Counted from the stretch's first letter, positions 1 through 9,086 are shown. The stretch: 54,924 nucleotides of DNA from an uncultured Neisseriaceae bacterium (GCA_946481965.1 CAMLPN010000008.1:1-54924), one strand, 5' to 3'. Notes: generated by a model not told the origin, from the sequence alone. A program made the numbers and translations.

Positions 1-646
1 CAAAATCACCAATTTGTATAGCATGAAATGTATAAAAAATATACCCTTTTGAATTGTTTATGGTTTGTAATAGCTCGCCACTTTTTTTACTGTAAACATT
101 GATGCCAGTAATTTTAATATCTTCTTTTTTCTTTTTGGATAATATAACTTTAAAATAAAAATCTTTGGTTGAGCTTCTTTGTAAGAATTCAACATTTTTG
201 AATTCAATATTATCAAATAATTGTTTAGAATCTTTCCAATTTCTATCATCACCATTTTCCCATTCTATATTATATTCGAATTTTTTTTCTAATTTGAAAT
301 CACCAAATATCTGTGAATAGCCAAACAACTCATTGCTATCTGAGTTCACCTTGTTAAAGCTAAAATCAAAGTTTTTAATAATTAAGGTATCATTATTATT
401 AACTGTATCAATCGTTGTATAATTTTCAAAATGGTAGTCGTTTTCTATTTTTTTGGGCGCCCCCATATACTCAATTTTCTTTGTTTTATCTTCAATATAA
501 ATAATATGAAAGTTACTATCAGATGTGGCAAACAAATAAAATTCAACTTTATTATCTCCCATATTTCCGCTGTAGACTCGATAGAATGCTTCTGTTACTT
601 GCGGAATAAGAAAAACAATTATTAATATATATTTTATAATATTCAT
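1..646 (-). CDS. Exported protein of unknown function, C-terminus cut by window edge
   Basis: An open frame runs leftward from an ATG at 646 to the window edge with no stop, giving about 215 residues. It opens with a typical Sec signal peptide (MNIIKYILIIVFLIPQVTEA, probable cleavage after TEA), so the product should be periplasmic or outer-membrane associated. The mature part begins FYRVYSGNMGDNKVEFYLFA and is rich in Lys, Asn, Tyr and Phe, which looks like a beta-rich soluble domain. The start YSGN-G-xx-I/V-x-x-YL resembles small secreted proteins of the XAC2610 type, but that is only an impression. It follows the peptidase E-like gene by 70 bases on the same strand and could be co-transcribed with it. 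Function not recognised. Confidence 0.7.
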   Translation of the reverse strand, partial: MNIIKYILIIVFLIPQVTEAFYRVYSGNMGDNKVEFYLFATSDSNFHIIYIEDKTKKIEYMGAPKKIENDYHFENYTTIDTVNNNDTLIIKNFDFSFNKVNSDSNELFGYSQIFGDFKLEKKFEYNIEWENGDDRNWKDSKQLFDNIEFKNVEFLQRSSTKDFYFKVILSKKKKEDIKITGINVYSKKSGELLQTINNSKGYIFYTFHAIQIGDF

Positions 647-716
647 ATCATTGCCTAATTTTATTTATAATAGTTTATTACCGTCTATTACAGCTTCTTT
701 TTGATCTATTTTATCA

Positions 717-1331
717 TCAGACAATACTATAAGTATTATCACGAACAATTATGGCTTGCTGATTGTTAATCGGAACCAGTGGTAAGTTATTTTTATACTT
801 TGCATAGGTTTGCTGAACTGATTCAACAAAGGGCTCTTCGATATAATGCGGCAATGGGTAAAAATCGATAATATTTAAAGCAGTGTAATTGTCCAGTTCT
901 GAAGCCGGACTGCTGTCATCCATAATTTCATTATATTCTATATCAGCTGCTAAAATCATTGCACCAGCAGATTCACCGATATAAAAACATCCCTGTGCAA
1001 TTTTCTGTATCAATAACTGATCCAGTTTTTTTCTTTTCAATTCCTGCAATAAATAAAAAGTATTGCCCCCGCTTAGACAAATTATTGTTGCGTTTGAAAA
1101 AGCTGTATGACACTGCTGCAAGTCGGTATGGGCAATATCCAGTACATCAAGTTTAAAACCATATTGCTGCAATGCTGCTTGCCCCTCATTTATATAGTCA
1201 GTATATTCTTCAACATTACCGGCCGTGGGAATAAATAATATATTTTTTTCGCATGGTTGTTCTTTTTGAAGCAAGTTGACAAGTTTTTCAATTGTTCCGG
1301 CTAGGTAGGATGTTAAGAATAATGTCTTCAT
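717..1331 (-). CDS. Peptidase E-like (family S51) serine peptidase / class I glutamine amidotransferase-like protein
   Basis: The 204-residue product has the S51 fold signature: IPTAGN near residue 35, LSGGNTF near 87, and the nucleophile elbow YIGESAGAM with Ser121, followed by a conserved His in PLPHYIEEP. PepE of enteric bacteria cleaves Asp-X dipeptides in the cytoplasm; this protein is shorter than E. coli PepE (229 aa) and nearer the PepE-like homologues of other bacteria, so the substrate is uncertain. I use the ATG at 1331 rather than 1370 because AAGGTG sits 8 bases upstream and the family begins at this point. It lies 49 bases downstream of the nucleotidase gene on the same strand, so it is probably the last conserved member of a ruvA operon. 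Confidence 0.85.
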   Translation of the reverse strand: MKTLFLTSYLAGTIEKLVNLLQKEQPCEKNILFIPTAGNVEEYTDYINEGQAALQQYGFKLDVLDIAHTDLQQCHTAFSNATIICLSGGNTFYLLQELKRKKLDQLLIQKIAQGCFYIGESAGAMILAADIEYNEIMDDSSPASELDNYTALNIIDFYPLPHYIEEPFVESVQQTYAKYKNNLPLVPINNQQAIIVRDNTYSIV

Positions 1332-1380
1332 CGATATCACCTTTCTTTTATTATGATTTATTATAGGCATATAGCGGATA

Positions 1381-1929
1381 TTAAGTTAATAGTTGTGCCC
1401 ATGTTTCCAGTCGCGACCAGCTAACCCGATGAGGGTTGTTTTGCATACGGTTATAAGGCTGATCATAGATCCAGTGTTGCCATTGTGGTATCAGACTGCC
1501 ACTTATCTGCGGTTTGTCATCAATCAAAATATCGCCACGTACCCAGGTTTTGTCTTTGGCCAAAATGATGCGTTGCAGCCAGTCCTCACCCAAATGCTGA
1601 CATACCCAGTCAAATTTTTCCGATACACAATATTGATAGGTCTGAATCGGTGAAGTACAGATACGCACATCATGGCCTGCTTGCAGTAATCGTTTGGCAG
1701 CAGCAATTCCATCTGCCATAGGCGGAATAGAGGCAAAAAAACCTTTACTGCTATATATTTGCGCCAGTTGCTGATGAAACTGCGCAGGCATATCATCACG
1801 CAAATAAAAATGTTTGCGTTCAGCCAATGGTAATGGTTGCTGGTAGGTCTGTTGCCACAGTTGTCGTACCCCTTGTTCAAAATCGGCCAACACGCCATCC
1901 TGATCAAGCAAGATTAATTTTTTTGTCAT
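1381..1929 (-). CDS. 5'(3')-deoxyribonucleotidase-like HAD phosphatase (NT5C family)
   Basis: The 182-residue protein begins MTKKLILLDQDGVLADF, the HAD motif I with nucleophile Asp9 and acid/base Asp11 in the form DxDGVLADF that is typical of the cytosolic and mitochondrial 5'-deoxynucleotidase group. Motif II is the CTSP segment, and a late acidic motif appears at DILIDDKP. Such enzymes dephosphorylate (deoxy)nucleoside monophosphates in the cytoplasm. The start has a good Shine-Dalgarno (AGGAAAA) a few bases upstream. The gene follows ruvA by 41 bases and precedes the peptidase E-like gene by 49 bases, all leftward, suggesting one transcript. Confidence 0.86.
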   Translation of the reverse strand: MTKKLILLDQDGVLADFEQGVRQLWQQTYQQPLPLAERKHFYLRDDMPAQFHQQLAQIYSSKGFFASIPPMADGIAAAKRLLQAGHDVRICTSPIQTYQYCVSEKFDWVCQHLGEDWLQRIILAKDKTWVRGDILIDDKPQISGSLIPQWQHWIYDQPYNRMQNNPHRVSWSRLETWAQLLT

Positions 1930-1970
1930 ACGATTTTCCTATGTTGGCTATGATCAATTAACACCTATTT

Positions 1971-2549
1971 TTATAGCATATTTTTCAGAGCCAGGCGTAC
2001 ACCTTCACTGATGTCTGTTCCTTCAGGAAGATTTTTACATGCACTGCGCGCTTCTTTATCACTATAACCAAGTGCAATTAAAGTATTGATTATATCGTCA
2101 TGCTGGCTATTAACAGCTGGTATTAGCAAGCTATCATTATGGTTATTACCAACCAGTTTACCACGGAGCTCAAGCACCAAACGTTCGGCGGTTTTTTTAC
2201 CAATCCCCGGAGCCGCTGTCAGACGTTTGATATCTTCGTTTGCTATCGCCATGGCCAGTTCGTCACTGGTCAGGGCAGATAATATGCCCAAAGCACTTTT
2301 AGCACCAATACCACTCACTTTCACCAATGCCTGAAAGGTTTCACGTTCTTCTCTGCTGCTAAAACCAAATAATAAATGAGCGTCTTCACGTACAACTAGC
2401 TGTGTATATAGCTGTGCCTCTTCGCCGACAGCAGGTAAGGTATAAAAGGTTTGCATAGAGACATGTGCTTCATACCCTACGCCCTGAATATCCAGCACTA
2501 CCAGTGGCGGATTTTTCTCCAGCACAATTCCACGTAATCGACTGATCAT
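1971..2549 (-). CDS. ruvA: Holliday junction branch migration protein RuvA
   Basis: RuvA is the DNA-binding subunit of the RuvAB branch-migration motor. The 192-residue product starts [12 protein letters not shown] and shows the N-terminal OB fold with [12 protein letters not shown], the two helix-hairpin-helix segments ([13 protein letters not shown] and [20 protein letters not shown]), and the C-terminal domain that contacts RuvB (ALGYSDKEA). Length matches the family. Start supported by AAGGAATAAA directly upstream. ruvB and ruvC are not in the window, so the gene is separated from its usual partner. It heads the leftward group ruvA, nucleotidase, peptidase E-like. Confidence 0.98.
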   Translation of the reverse strand: MISRLRGIVLEKNPPLVVLDIQGVGYEAHVSMQTFYTLPAVGEEAQLYTQLVVREDAHLLFGFSSREERETFQALVKVSGIGAKSALGILSALTSDELAMAIANEDIKRLTAAPGIGKKTAERLVLELRGKLVGNNHNDSLLIPAVNSQHDDIINTLIALGYSDKEARSACKNLPEGTDISEGVRLALKNML

Positions 2550-2575
2550 TTTATTCCTTTCTCTGGCGAAAATAC

Positions 2576-2604
2576 AAAAAGCCCGTGTATCATAACACGG
2601 GCTT
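2576..2604 (-). terminator. Intrinsic terminator downstream of rlpA
   Basis: A perfect 10-bp stem (AAGCCCGTGT at 2579-2588, ACACGGGCTT at 2595-2604, 6-base loop) is followed on the minus strand by a run of Us. It lies just after the rlpA stop and before the ruvA start, so it separates the two transcription units. Confidence 0.88.
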
Positions 2605-2627
2605 ATAACTGCGCTAGTGGGATAAGG

Positions 2628-3377
2628 TTACAGTGAAGTCAGAATTGACTTTTTCACTTCATCAGCACGTTGCTGTTGCTGGAAAGGTCCCATGCGCACA
2701 ACATAGGCCTGATTTACTTTTACCAGCTTAGCCTGTTGCTGACTTTTGGCCTGCTGTAGGTGGCGAGTAGTGGTTTGCAGATAACGCTGCGCTGCTTCTT
2801 TATTGGTAAAGCGTTGCAGATCTACATAGATATCAGCACTTTTGTTGGCCTGCTGAATACGTTCGCCGGGAAGAATTTGTTCTACTCGCACCTGTGTGGT
2901 ACCAGCTCGGATAAAATCCAATTGCCGTGCAGCAGCGTAAGATAAATCCATAACCCTATTGCCGTGGAAAGGACCACGATCATTAACTCGCACGATAACA
3001 CTTTTACCATTGGATAAATTGGTTACCCGTGCATAGCTGGGAATAGGCAAAGTAGGATGCGCAGCAGTAAGCATATTGACATCAAAGCGCTCACCAGAAG
3101 AAGTACGGCGACCCTGAAAGTTTTTACCGTAATAGGAAGCACGTCCTATTTGATTAAAACTGGCAACTTTTTGTAGAGGATAGTAGCGTTTGCCGGCTAC
3201 CTTATAGCTAAGATTAGCAGTTTTATGCAGGTGTTCATTAGGTATTGATGTAATATTGGATACTGTTTTTTTAGGGTGATACACAGTAGCTGATATAGAA
3301 CCAGCTGGTTTAGCCGATGTCGCACCCAAACTTAATGCTGTTGCAATACCAATAAAAATAACTTTAACCTTAATCAA
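2628..3377 (-). CDS. rlpA: RlpA-like septal ring lytic transglycosylase with SPOR domain
   Basis: RlpA proteins are periplasmic lytic transglycosylases acting on peptide-stripped peptidoglycan at the septum. The double-psi beta-barrel is clear: IGRASYYGKNFQGRRTSSGE, then ARVTNLSNGKSVIVRVNDRGPF and the DLSYAAARQLDF segment. A C-terminal SPOR-like region of about 70 residues follows (DIYVDLQRFTNKEAAQRYLQ, then YVVRMGPFQQQQRADEV). I choose the TTG at 3377, which gives a standard signal peptide (MIKVKVIFIGIATALSLGATSA), over an in-frame TTG at 3440 whose extra 21 residues do not look like a signal sequence. There is no lipobox Cys, so unlike E. coli RlpA this looks soluble. Its terminator is at 2576-2604. 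Confidence 0.88.
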   Translation of the reverse strand: MIKVKVIFIGIATALSLGATSAKPAGSISATVYHPKKTVSNITSIPNEHLHKTANLSYKVAGKRYYPLQKVASFNQIGRASYYGKNFQGRRTSSGERFDVNMLTAAHPTLPIPSYARVTNLSNGKSVIVRVNDRGPFHGNRVMDLSYAAARQLDFIRAGTTQVRVEQILPGERIQQANKSADIYVDLQRFTNKEAAQRYLQTTTRHLQQAKSQQQAKLVKVNQAYVVRMGPFQQQQRADEVKKSILTSL

Positions 3378-3690
3378 ACCATCATTCCATTTCTTTGAGT
3401 AAAAGACGCAAAACCCAGAAAACTGTTGTTCAAATAACAAACAAATTCCGGAAAAAAATAATTACTGATTGAGTACAATGTTTAGCAGCCATTTAATTGG
3501 CTGACAGAAAGATATTAATCATTAACAGAAGAACTCACACCGTGTGTATTTTAAATTAACCGTACAACGATGAGTTCTGAAAACAGCATACTGATTGCCT
3601 TAAAGTGTAAATAGTAACATAGAAAATAATTAAATCAGTTACTTATCAGGGCGACACTATGCCAAAATATCCTCAGTTTGTCAAAGTTTT

Positions 3691-4404
3691 TTACTTTGGA
3701 TGGGCAAATGTCCATGCATAAATTTGTGCAACTCCACAACTCTTAAGGGTTTGAGCTAGTTCAGAAATTGTTGCGCCAGTTGTCACAACATCATCAATTA
3801 TCAATAAGCTGCGATTTTTTAACTCCTGGCGCACCTGAAAAACGCCACGCACATTTTTGTGTCGCTGCTTACTCTTTAAAGTAGATTGTGGCGGACGATG
3901 GCTACGCTGTATACAATTCATAGGTAACAAAGGCAAACCATATTGTTGCGCAATCAAAACCGCCAACATATAGCTTTGATTAAAACCCCGCTCAAACAAA
4001 CGCGTACGACTCAGGGGCATGGCCAGCACACCATCAACAATACCTTGCTGTAACCATGTTGGTGGTCGCGCCAGCATGAGTGCAGCTAAAGTATCCAATA
4101 TTGCCAGTTGACCTTTATGCTTAAATGCTCGCAATAATTGCTGTAGCGGTGCCTGATAGCAATAACTGGCATATAAAGCTGTTACTGGATGACGCTTAAG
4201 CTGGCATTGTTCACAAATAGTTGCATAAGATACAGAACTGGTACAACGTGGACATAATTGCGTATTATCTCGCTGAAGCGTACATAAATCTGCCCAGCAA
4301 TCCTGACACAAACCTGATTCATGAGCGTTACAATGGCATAGTAAACAGCGTGGCACACCAATACATCCGTGCCAAAACGAAGTAATTAATGAAATTATTC
4401 CCAT
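3691..4404 (-). CDS. comF: ComF family phosphoribosyltransferase-like protein
   Basis: The 237-residue protein has the ComF architecture: an N-terminal zinc-ribbon-like part with CLLC, CQDC, CPRC and CEQC pairs in the first 70 residues, then a type I phosphoribosyltransferase domain whose PRPP loop is LLIIDDVVTTGATISE. ComF is needed for internalisation of transforming DNA in naturally competent bacteria, which fits a Neisseriaceae background, although homologues (GntX/YhgH) also occur in non-competent species. A strong GGAG lies 7-8 bases before the start, on the complement of bioH codons. The start codon overlaps the bioH start on the other strand in a shared CATG. Confidence 0.9.
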   Translation of the reverse strand: MGIISLITSFWHGCIGVPRCLLCHCNAHESGLCQDCWADLCTLQRDNTQLCPRCTSSVSYATICEQCQLKRHPVTALYASYCYQAPLQQLLRAFKHKGQLAILDTLAALMLARPPTWLQQGIVDGVLAMPLSRTRLFERGFNQSYMLAVLIAQQYGLPLLPMNCIQRSHRPPQSTLKSKQRHKNVRGVFQVRQELKNRSLLIIDDVVTTGATISELAQTLKSCGVAQIYAWTFAHPK

Positions 4405-5155
4405 GACAACAACTCCACAAACTTTACTGATCCACGGCTGGGGCGCAAATCATCACGTTTTTGACCCACTACAAACCTTTATACCAGCACCATGGCAAAA
4501 CCAATGGTGGGCACCAGATCTGCCCGGTCACGGTTCTGCACCTTTTGATGGACACTTTAACCTGGATGAAATAGCCGACCAGATTGCGCAGCAAATTAGT
4601 CAACCTGCCAATCTGGTTGGCTGGTCACTGGGAGGAATGGTGGCCCTAAATTTAACAGCACGTTATCCTGAAAAAGTGAACACCCTATGCCTGACCGCCA
4701 GTCTGGTCAAACTGTTAGCCAGTCATGATTATCCTCAGGGTTTACATCGTGTTAGCCTTGATACCATGACTAACCTATTTGCCGAAGATTATCACAAATA
4801 CATGCAACAGTTTTTACAATTGCAAATGCTGTACGCTTCGTCCTCAGCCAGAAACAATATCAACCAGTTAACATCAACTATTTGCCAATATGGCTCCCCT
4901 GCCGGACTTAACGCAGCTTTACTTGCATTAAAACAGGCTGACCTAAGACCACTATTAGACAGCATAAACTGTCCGGTATTACTGCTTTTTGGCGCTCGAG
5001 ATGCCATCACGCCACCGCGAATGGGTGAGTACTTGCATCAGCATTTGCCACAAAGTGAATGGATATTGCTGCCTCAGGCAGCACATGTGCCTTTTCTCAG
5101 TCATACTGCTGAATTTGCACAGGTATTAAGCCAATTTTGGGAGCGACATAAATGA
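4403..5155 (+). CDS. bioH: Pimeloyl-[ACP] methyl ester esterase BioH
   Basis: BioH removes the methyl ester from pimeloyl-ACP methyl ester, ending the disguised fatty acid route to the biotin precursor. The 250-residue alpha/beta hydrolase has the oxyanion HGWG motif at residues 11-14, the nucleophile in GWSLGG (Ser75), Asp200 in FGARDAITP and His228 in AAHVPF, a complete catalytic triad. It overlaps bioC by an ATGA junction, so the two are translationally coupled and act on the same intermediate. Its ATG shares two bases with the start codon of comF on the opposite strand; no clear Shine-Dalgarno precedes it, so initiation may be weak. Confidence 0.93.
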   Translation: MTTTPQTLLIHGWGANHHVFDPLQTFIPAPWQNQWWAPDLPGHGSAPFDGHFNLDEIADQIAQQISQPANLVGWSLGGMVALNLTARYPEKVNTLCLTASLVKLLASHDYPQGLHRVSLDTMTNLFAEDYHKYMQQFLQLQMLYASSSARNNINQLTSTICQYGSPAGLNAALLALKQADLRPLLDSINCPVLLLFGARDAITPPRMGEYLHQHLPQSEWILLPQAAHVPFLSHTAEFAQVLSQFWERHK

Positions 5156-5961
5156 TACCCCTGCCCAACCAGCCCGACTGGTTTCTTCAGGCTCATCTAG
5201 CGGCAACACTGGATGAGCGACTGAACATACTCAAACAACATCCTACAAAGATTCTGTTGGCAGGAGCTGATGGAAATGAAAGCTACCGGCTTTTAAAATT
5301 CCGCTATCCACAGACACACTTTCAGGAATTTGATAGTCGCACAGAATACTTACAGGCAGCACAGCTTATACGCAAAAGCAAACAAAACTGGTGGCAGAGA
5401 CTTAGCGGGGATTTACCAATACAAACCCATTCTGATCAACTTCCAGCCAACGCAGCTGCCGATATGGTATGGAGTAATTTAGGACTACTCCATCAATCTG
5501 CTCCCCAACAAGTCATAGCTAACTGGGCTAACGCGCTAAAACCCGATGGTTTATTATTTTGTAGTCACTTTGGACCAGATACCTTAAAAGAAATTCTGAC
5601 GCTATGGCGTGAGCATGGCATAATAGTACAAGCTCCTCGCTTGCTGGATATGCATGACCTGGGTGATATATTATTACAGCATGGATTTTACGATCCAGTC
5701 ACCGATATGAATATGCTAACCCTACAATATACAACGGTAGAACGATTCATTGATGATATGGTAACAGCAGGGCTATGGCAAACATTGCAATTTGACAGCG
5801 AAATTGATGCTGTACGGATCTTAGCTGATAACTGGCAAAATAACCCCGTCCATAATGTCACACTGGAATTAGTTTACGGTCATGGGGTGAAAAAACAACT
5901 CTTACCGGATCACACAGCAACAATACAATTTTACTCACACTCTCCAATAACAAAATCGTGA
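5152..5961 (+). CDS. bioC: BioC-type malonyl-[ACP] O-methyltransferase with degenerate SAM motif
   Basis: BioC methylates malonyl-ACP to start pimelate synthesis. Recognition rests on the bioH overlap (ATGA), the 269-residue length, and the C-terminal half: DMVWSNLGLLHQS, LKPDGLLFCSHFGPDTLKE, the DMHDLGDILLQHGF segment and the closing VTLELVYGHG, all typical of BioC. The SAM-binding motif I, normally DxGxGxG, reads ILLAGADGNESY around residues 34-45, so the glycine loop is altered. It may still bind SAM, or it may have lost activity. The product is cytoplasmic. bioA/F/D/B are not in the window. Confidence 0.82.
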   Translation: MIPLPNQPDWFLQAHLAATLDERLNILKQHPTKILLAGADGNESYRLLKFRYPQTHFQEFDSRTEYLQAAQLIRKSKQNWWQRLSGDLPIQTHSDQLPANAAADMVWSNLGLLHQSAPQQVIANWANALKPDGLLFCSHFGPDTLKEILTLWREHGIIVQAPRLLDMHDLGDILLQHGFYDPVTDMNMLTLQYTTVERFIDDMVTAGLWQTLQFDSEIDAVRILADNWQNNPVHNVTLELVYGHGVKKQLLPDHTATIQFYSHSPITKS

Positions 5962-5971
5962 AGTTTCTGAT

Positions 5972-6862
5972 ATGAAGATAATGCCAATTATACGTAACAG
6001 TTTTCTGTGTCTTATTGTGGCTGTATCAATCAGCGCCTGTAAAACCAATACGCCGGTACCTCCACCAGCTCCAGCCAAACCACGAGCAGTGATAGCATTA
6101 GCATTAGGTGGTGGCGTTTCCAAGGGTTTTGCCCATATAGGCGTGATAAAAGTTTTACATGAAAATCACATACCTATTCGTATTGTAACTGGCACCAGCG
6201 CCGGTGCGTTAGTCGGCAGCATGTATGCATCCGGAATGAGTCCAGACAGGCTAGAACTCGAGGCAGAAATTCTCAATAAAGCCGATTTAATAGATCCGGT
6301 ACTTTCTACTTCAGGTTTTATTAAAGGGCAAAAATTACAGGATTACATCAATAATAAAGTTCGCAATAAGCCCATGCAGCAATTTCCTATTCGCTTTGGC
6401 GCAGTAGCGACCGAATTTGGTACCGGACGCATGGCAGTCTTTACCAATGGTAACGCCGGCCAGGCAGTACGTGCTTCCGCCAGTATTCCCAACATATTCC
6501 AGCCAACTGTTATTGGCAATAAACGCTTTGTTGATGGTGGTCTAGTAGCTCCTGTACCAGTATCAGCGGCCAAACAACTCGGTGCCAACGTAGTCATCGC
6601 TGTAGATATTTCTGCCAAGCCAGCTAAATTAACCAGCTCTGGCTTTTTTTCCTACCTTGATCAAAGCCTGAATATTATGAGTGCTTCTGCTCTGAACAGT
6701 GAACTTTCTAAAGCACAGGTAGTGATTCGTCCACAAGTACAGAAACTGGGGACGATTGGTGGATTTGATCAGAAAGCTCAGGCTATTAAACTTGGTGAAG
6801 ACGCAGCCCGTGCCGCATTACCGCAGATCAGAGCAGTATTAAATAAATATCAGGTTAACTGA
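5972..6862 (+). CDS. Patatin-like phospholipase lipoprotein (RssA/NTE family)
   Basis: The 296-residue product carries a lipoprotein signal peptide ending VSISAC (Cys23), then a Pro-rich linker and a patatin domain. The domain has the oxyanion loop ALGGGVSKG (residues 44-52), nucleophile GTSAG (Ser76) and the catalytic Asp in VDGG (Asp188), a complete Ser-Asp dyad. Members hydrolyse acyl lipids; the lipid anchor places this one at the inner face of the outer membrane or on the inner membrane. It starts 10 bases after bioC and ends at a strong terminator, so it is the last gene of a bioH-bioC unit. A second ATG at 5981 is possible. Confidence 0.9.
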   Translation: MKIMPIIRNSFLCLIVAVSISACKTNTPVPPPAPAKPRAVIALALGGGVSKGFAHIGVIKVLHENHIPIRIVTGTSAGALVGSMYASGMSPDRLELEAEILNKADLIDPVLSTSGFIKGQKLQDYINNKVRNKPMQQFPIRFGAVATEFGTGRMAVFTNGNAGQAVRASASIPNIFQPTVIGNKRFVDGGLVAPVPVSAAKQLGANVVIAVDISAKPAKLTSSGFFSYLDQSLNIMSASALNSELSKAQVVIRPQVQKLGTIGGFDQKAQAIKLGEDAARAALPQIRAVLNKYQVN

Positions 6863-6884
6863 TCGTTCCGCTGATTTTTTACTG

Positions 6885-6915
6885 ATAGGCTATCTTTAGG
6901 ATAGCCTATTTTATT
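6885..6915 (+). terminator. Intrinsic terminator after the patatin-like gene
   Basis: A perfect 10-bp stem ATAGGCTATC (6885-6894) / GATAGCCTAT (6900-6909) with a 5-base loop is followed by TTTTATTT. It closes the bioH-bioC-patatin unit. Confidence 0.88.
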
Positions 6916-7469
6916 TCTAAAACACTGCTGCAATTTGTTTAATTGATAGATGATATTTTTCTAAACCAATTTTCTTGGTTACCAAAATATCAATTTTTAA
7001 AAAATTGTCTAGAGTGAATTTATTCACATTGATTAAAGCAATTAAATTTATCTATAGAATATAAAAATCTTTTGCATCTGCTGAACAAATCAGCCAAAAA
7101 AGCAAACTTGCCACAACAATCCAGCAACATACCTGAATAAAAACAACTATTTTATCAATACCCTCAGCGGCTAAATAGCTCAATTAGCATAAAATTAATT
7201 GATAAAAATATTGATACGAAATTAATATATAACCAAGAAAAAAGATAAATCAGAATTTAATTTAAAAAGAATTTTTTTGTTTGATCAATACAAACCATTC
7301 AATGAGGAGGATATAAATATTTTTAGTATATGTCATAAACATTAATACTGAAGTATGGTTTAATATCTAATGTAAAACCATAAAACCTAATAAAAAAATC
7401 TTATTTTTGCTTTTATTGATTACAGATATTGTGTTAATTTATTTCTATCAGATAGGGGCAAAACTATCC
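6916..7469. other. AT-rich intergenic stretch without a recognisable gene
   Basis: No convincing reading frame or RNA. It contains one TTATTCACA (7020-7028), matching TTATNCACA, and an isolated strong AGGAGG at about 7304-7309 that is not followed by a usable open frame. The last 60 bases are in frame with the downstream lipoprotein gene, but the signal peptide there argues for the later start. Confidence 0.5.
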
Positions 7470-8396
7470 ATGAAATATCAATGCAAACAACTTCTACTTA
7501 GCATGACGCTACTGTGGCAAATATTGCTTTTTGCCGGCTGTGATAGTGATTCCAACACCGAATCACCACAACAGCCAGTGCAGCAAGTACCGGAACAGCA
7601 GGTAACGACACCTACTGTTCCGGTACCATTTCGCAATCAGGATAGCCATGAGCGTTATGACGAGATTGGTAAACTCGGTACACATCCCATTAGTATCCCG
7701 GCAGGTGTGACTATTGGCGCGGTGATTTATCGCTCCAATCCGAGCAAATTTGCGGATCGAAAAATCAAGACCCAATATACTCCTCCACCTATATCCTATA
7801 CATTACCGATTAAATCTTTCCGCTTTCGGTATCGCATTAGCGACGGTGACGTCTACACCTCTTCTCGGCAAACAGAACAGGATTATTATCGTGATAATAA
7901 AACCTCAAGCTCGTCTGACAGACCTATCCCCCCTTGGGCTGAGGTAATCGTTTATGGCCAATATGATGATGCTGTGCCGTTGAATTTTAACTCCACCATT
8001 CAGGATGACTTTAGAGTATCGAAAAAAGTTACAAATATTGATTATATTCAACAAGCACAACCGCTGTATGGTTTAACGGTATATCTGGCAAATAATGGTA
8101 TTGATCCAGAAACTGGCAAGCCATGGGAATCGAATACGGTTACTCCAGACAGAATGATTAATAAAGATAAGGCAGGCAATATTAAAACCTATATTCAGCG
8201 TGAATTTACTCAGCAGACAAATTTTTGTAGGCATAGGTTTTATAACGATGACTGGCATATTCAGATATGGATTATTTACAACTGTACTTATCTGCCACAG
8301 TGGCAGGAAATAGAGGGTAATATTATCAAAATACTGAATAGCTGGCGGGTCACCCAGAAAGGTAAGTTACTGAGCAAGCAGATTGGTAAGGCTTAG
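7470..8396 (+). CDS. Lipoprotein of unknown function
   Basis: From the ATG at 7470 the product has 308 residues with a lipoprotein signal peptide ending LLFAGC (Cys24), preceded by a basic MKYQCK start. A Gln/Pro/Val-rich linker (about residues 25-55) leads to a Tyr- and Arg-rich globular part. There are two late cysteines (NFCRHRF and YNCTY) that could form a disulphide. An upstream in-frame start at 7407 would add 21 residues and mask the signal sequence, so I reject it. I recognise no family. It stands alone, with long spacers on both sides. Confidence 0.72.
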   Translation: MKYQCKQLLLSMTLLWQILLFAGCDSDSNTESPQQPVQQVPEQQVTTPTVPVPFRNQDSHERYDEIGKLGTHPISIPAGVTIGAVIYRSNPSKFADRKIKTQYTPPPISYTLPIKSFRFRYRISDGDVYTSSRQTEQDYYRDNKTSSSSDRPIPPWAEVIVYGQYDDAVPLNFNSTIQDDFRVSKKVTNIDYIQQAQPLYGLTVYLANNGIDPETGKPWESNTVTPDRMINKDKAGNIKTYIQREFTQQTNFCRHRFYNDDWHIQIWIIYNCTYLPQWQEIEGNIIKILNSWRVTQKGKLLSKQIGKA

Positions 8397-9086
8397 TTTT
8401 GGGTAATAGTACTGCTTATTAAGTGTCTCTGGGAAAGTAATAGGTTAGAAGCCTCCAGCATAGTCAAATCATGATAAAACTAATGCGATTCTTCAAACAT
8501 GGACATGGCTTATTTGGATAGGTTAGAAAAAGTAGTTCTTTGTTCACAAACAGAAGTAAATTAATGGATTGGGTTAAAAGTTGAGGTAATTGAGCTAAAA
8601 ACAAACTGTAAGAGCGACTCTACCTCAAATATATGCTTTATTTATAGTTAAATATCCAATTAATTAACGTTTAGAACCAGCTTAAACTTATCAACTATTA
8701 CCGATTGACATTGGTCTGCTTTTATAAACTAACACTATCTGAAAGTATCGTTATAATCAGCAAATCTGCTCCGATTTTAGATGACTAGTAAAATTATTTT
8801 TTAATATAGAAACGCCTAAATTAGGCCAATCAAATATAAAAAATATTATTGCTCAGAAAAGACTGAAATAAACTCCATTTTAGATGCCTAGTATAATGAA
8901 CAAATACTGCGTCAACGCCAAGCAACTAAACTATGAAAACCATATAAATTTCAATTATTTTATCATAAACATAATTTATTGAATGGTTAGGATTTCTTTA
9001 ATTTTTATTGATTATCTAGAAATATTGATGGTTTACTCATTAATACTTGACTATAATACTCAACTATTCTGCCAAAGTGGGAACAT
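8397..9086. other. AT-rich intergenic stretch; imperfect direct repeat only
   Basis: No gene or RNA could be supported over 690 bases. It contains an imperfect ~25-base direct repeat (8769-8794 and 8873-8897, both around TTTTAGATG-CTAGTA) and a short palindrome GCCTAAATTAGGC at 8814-8826 between the copies. Confidence 0.45.
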
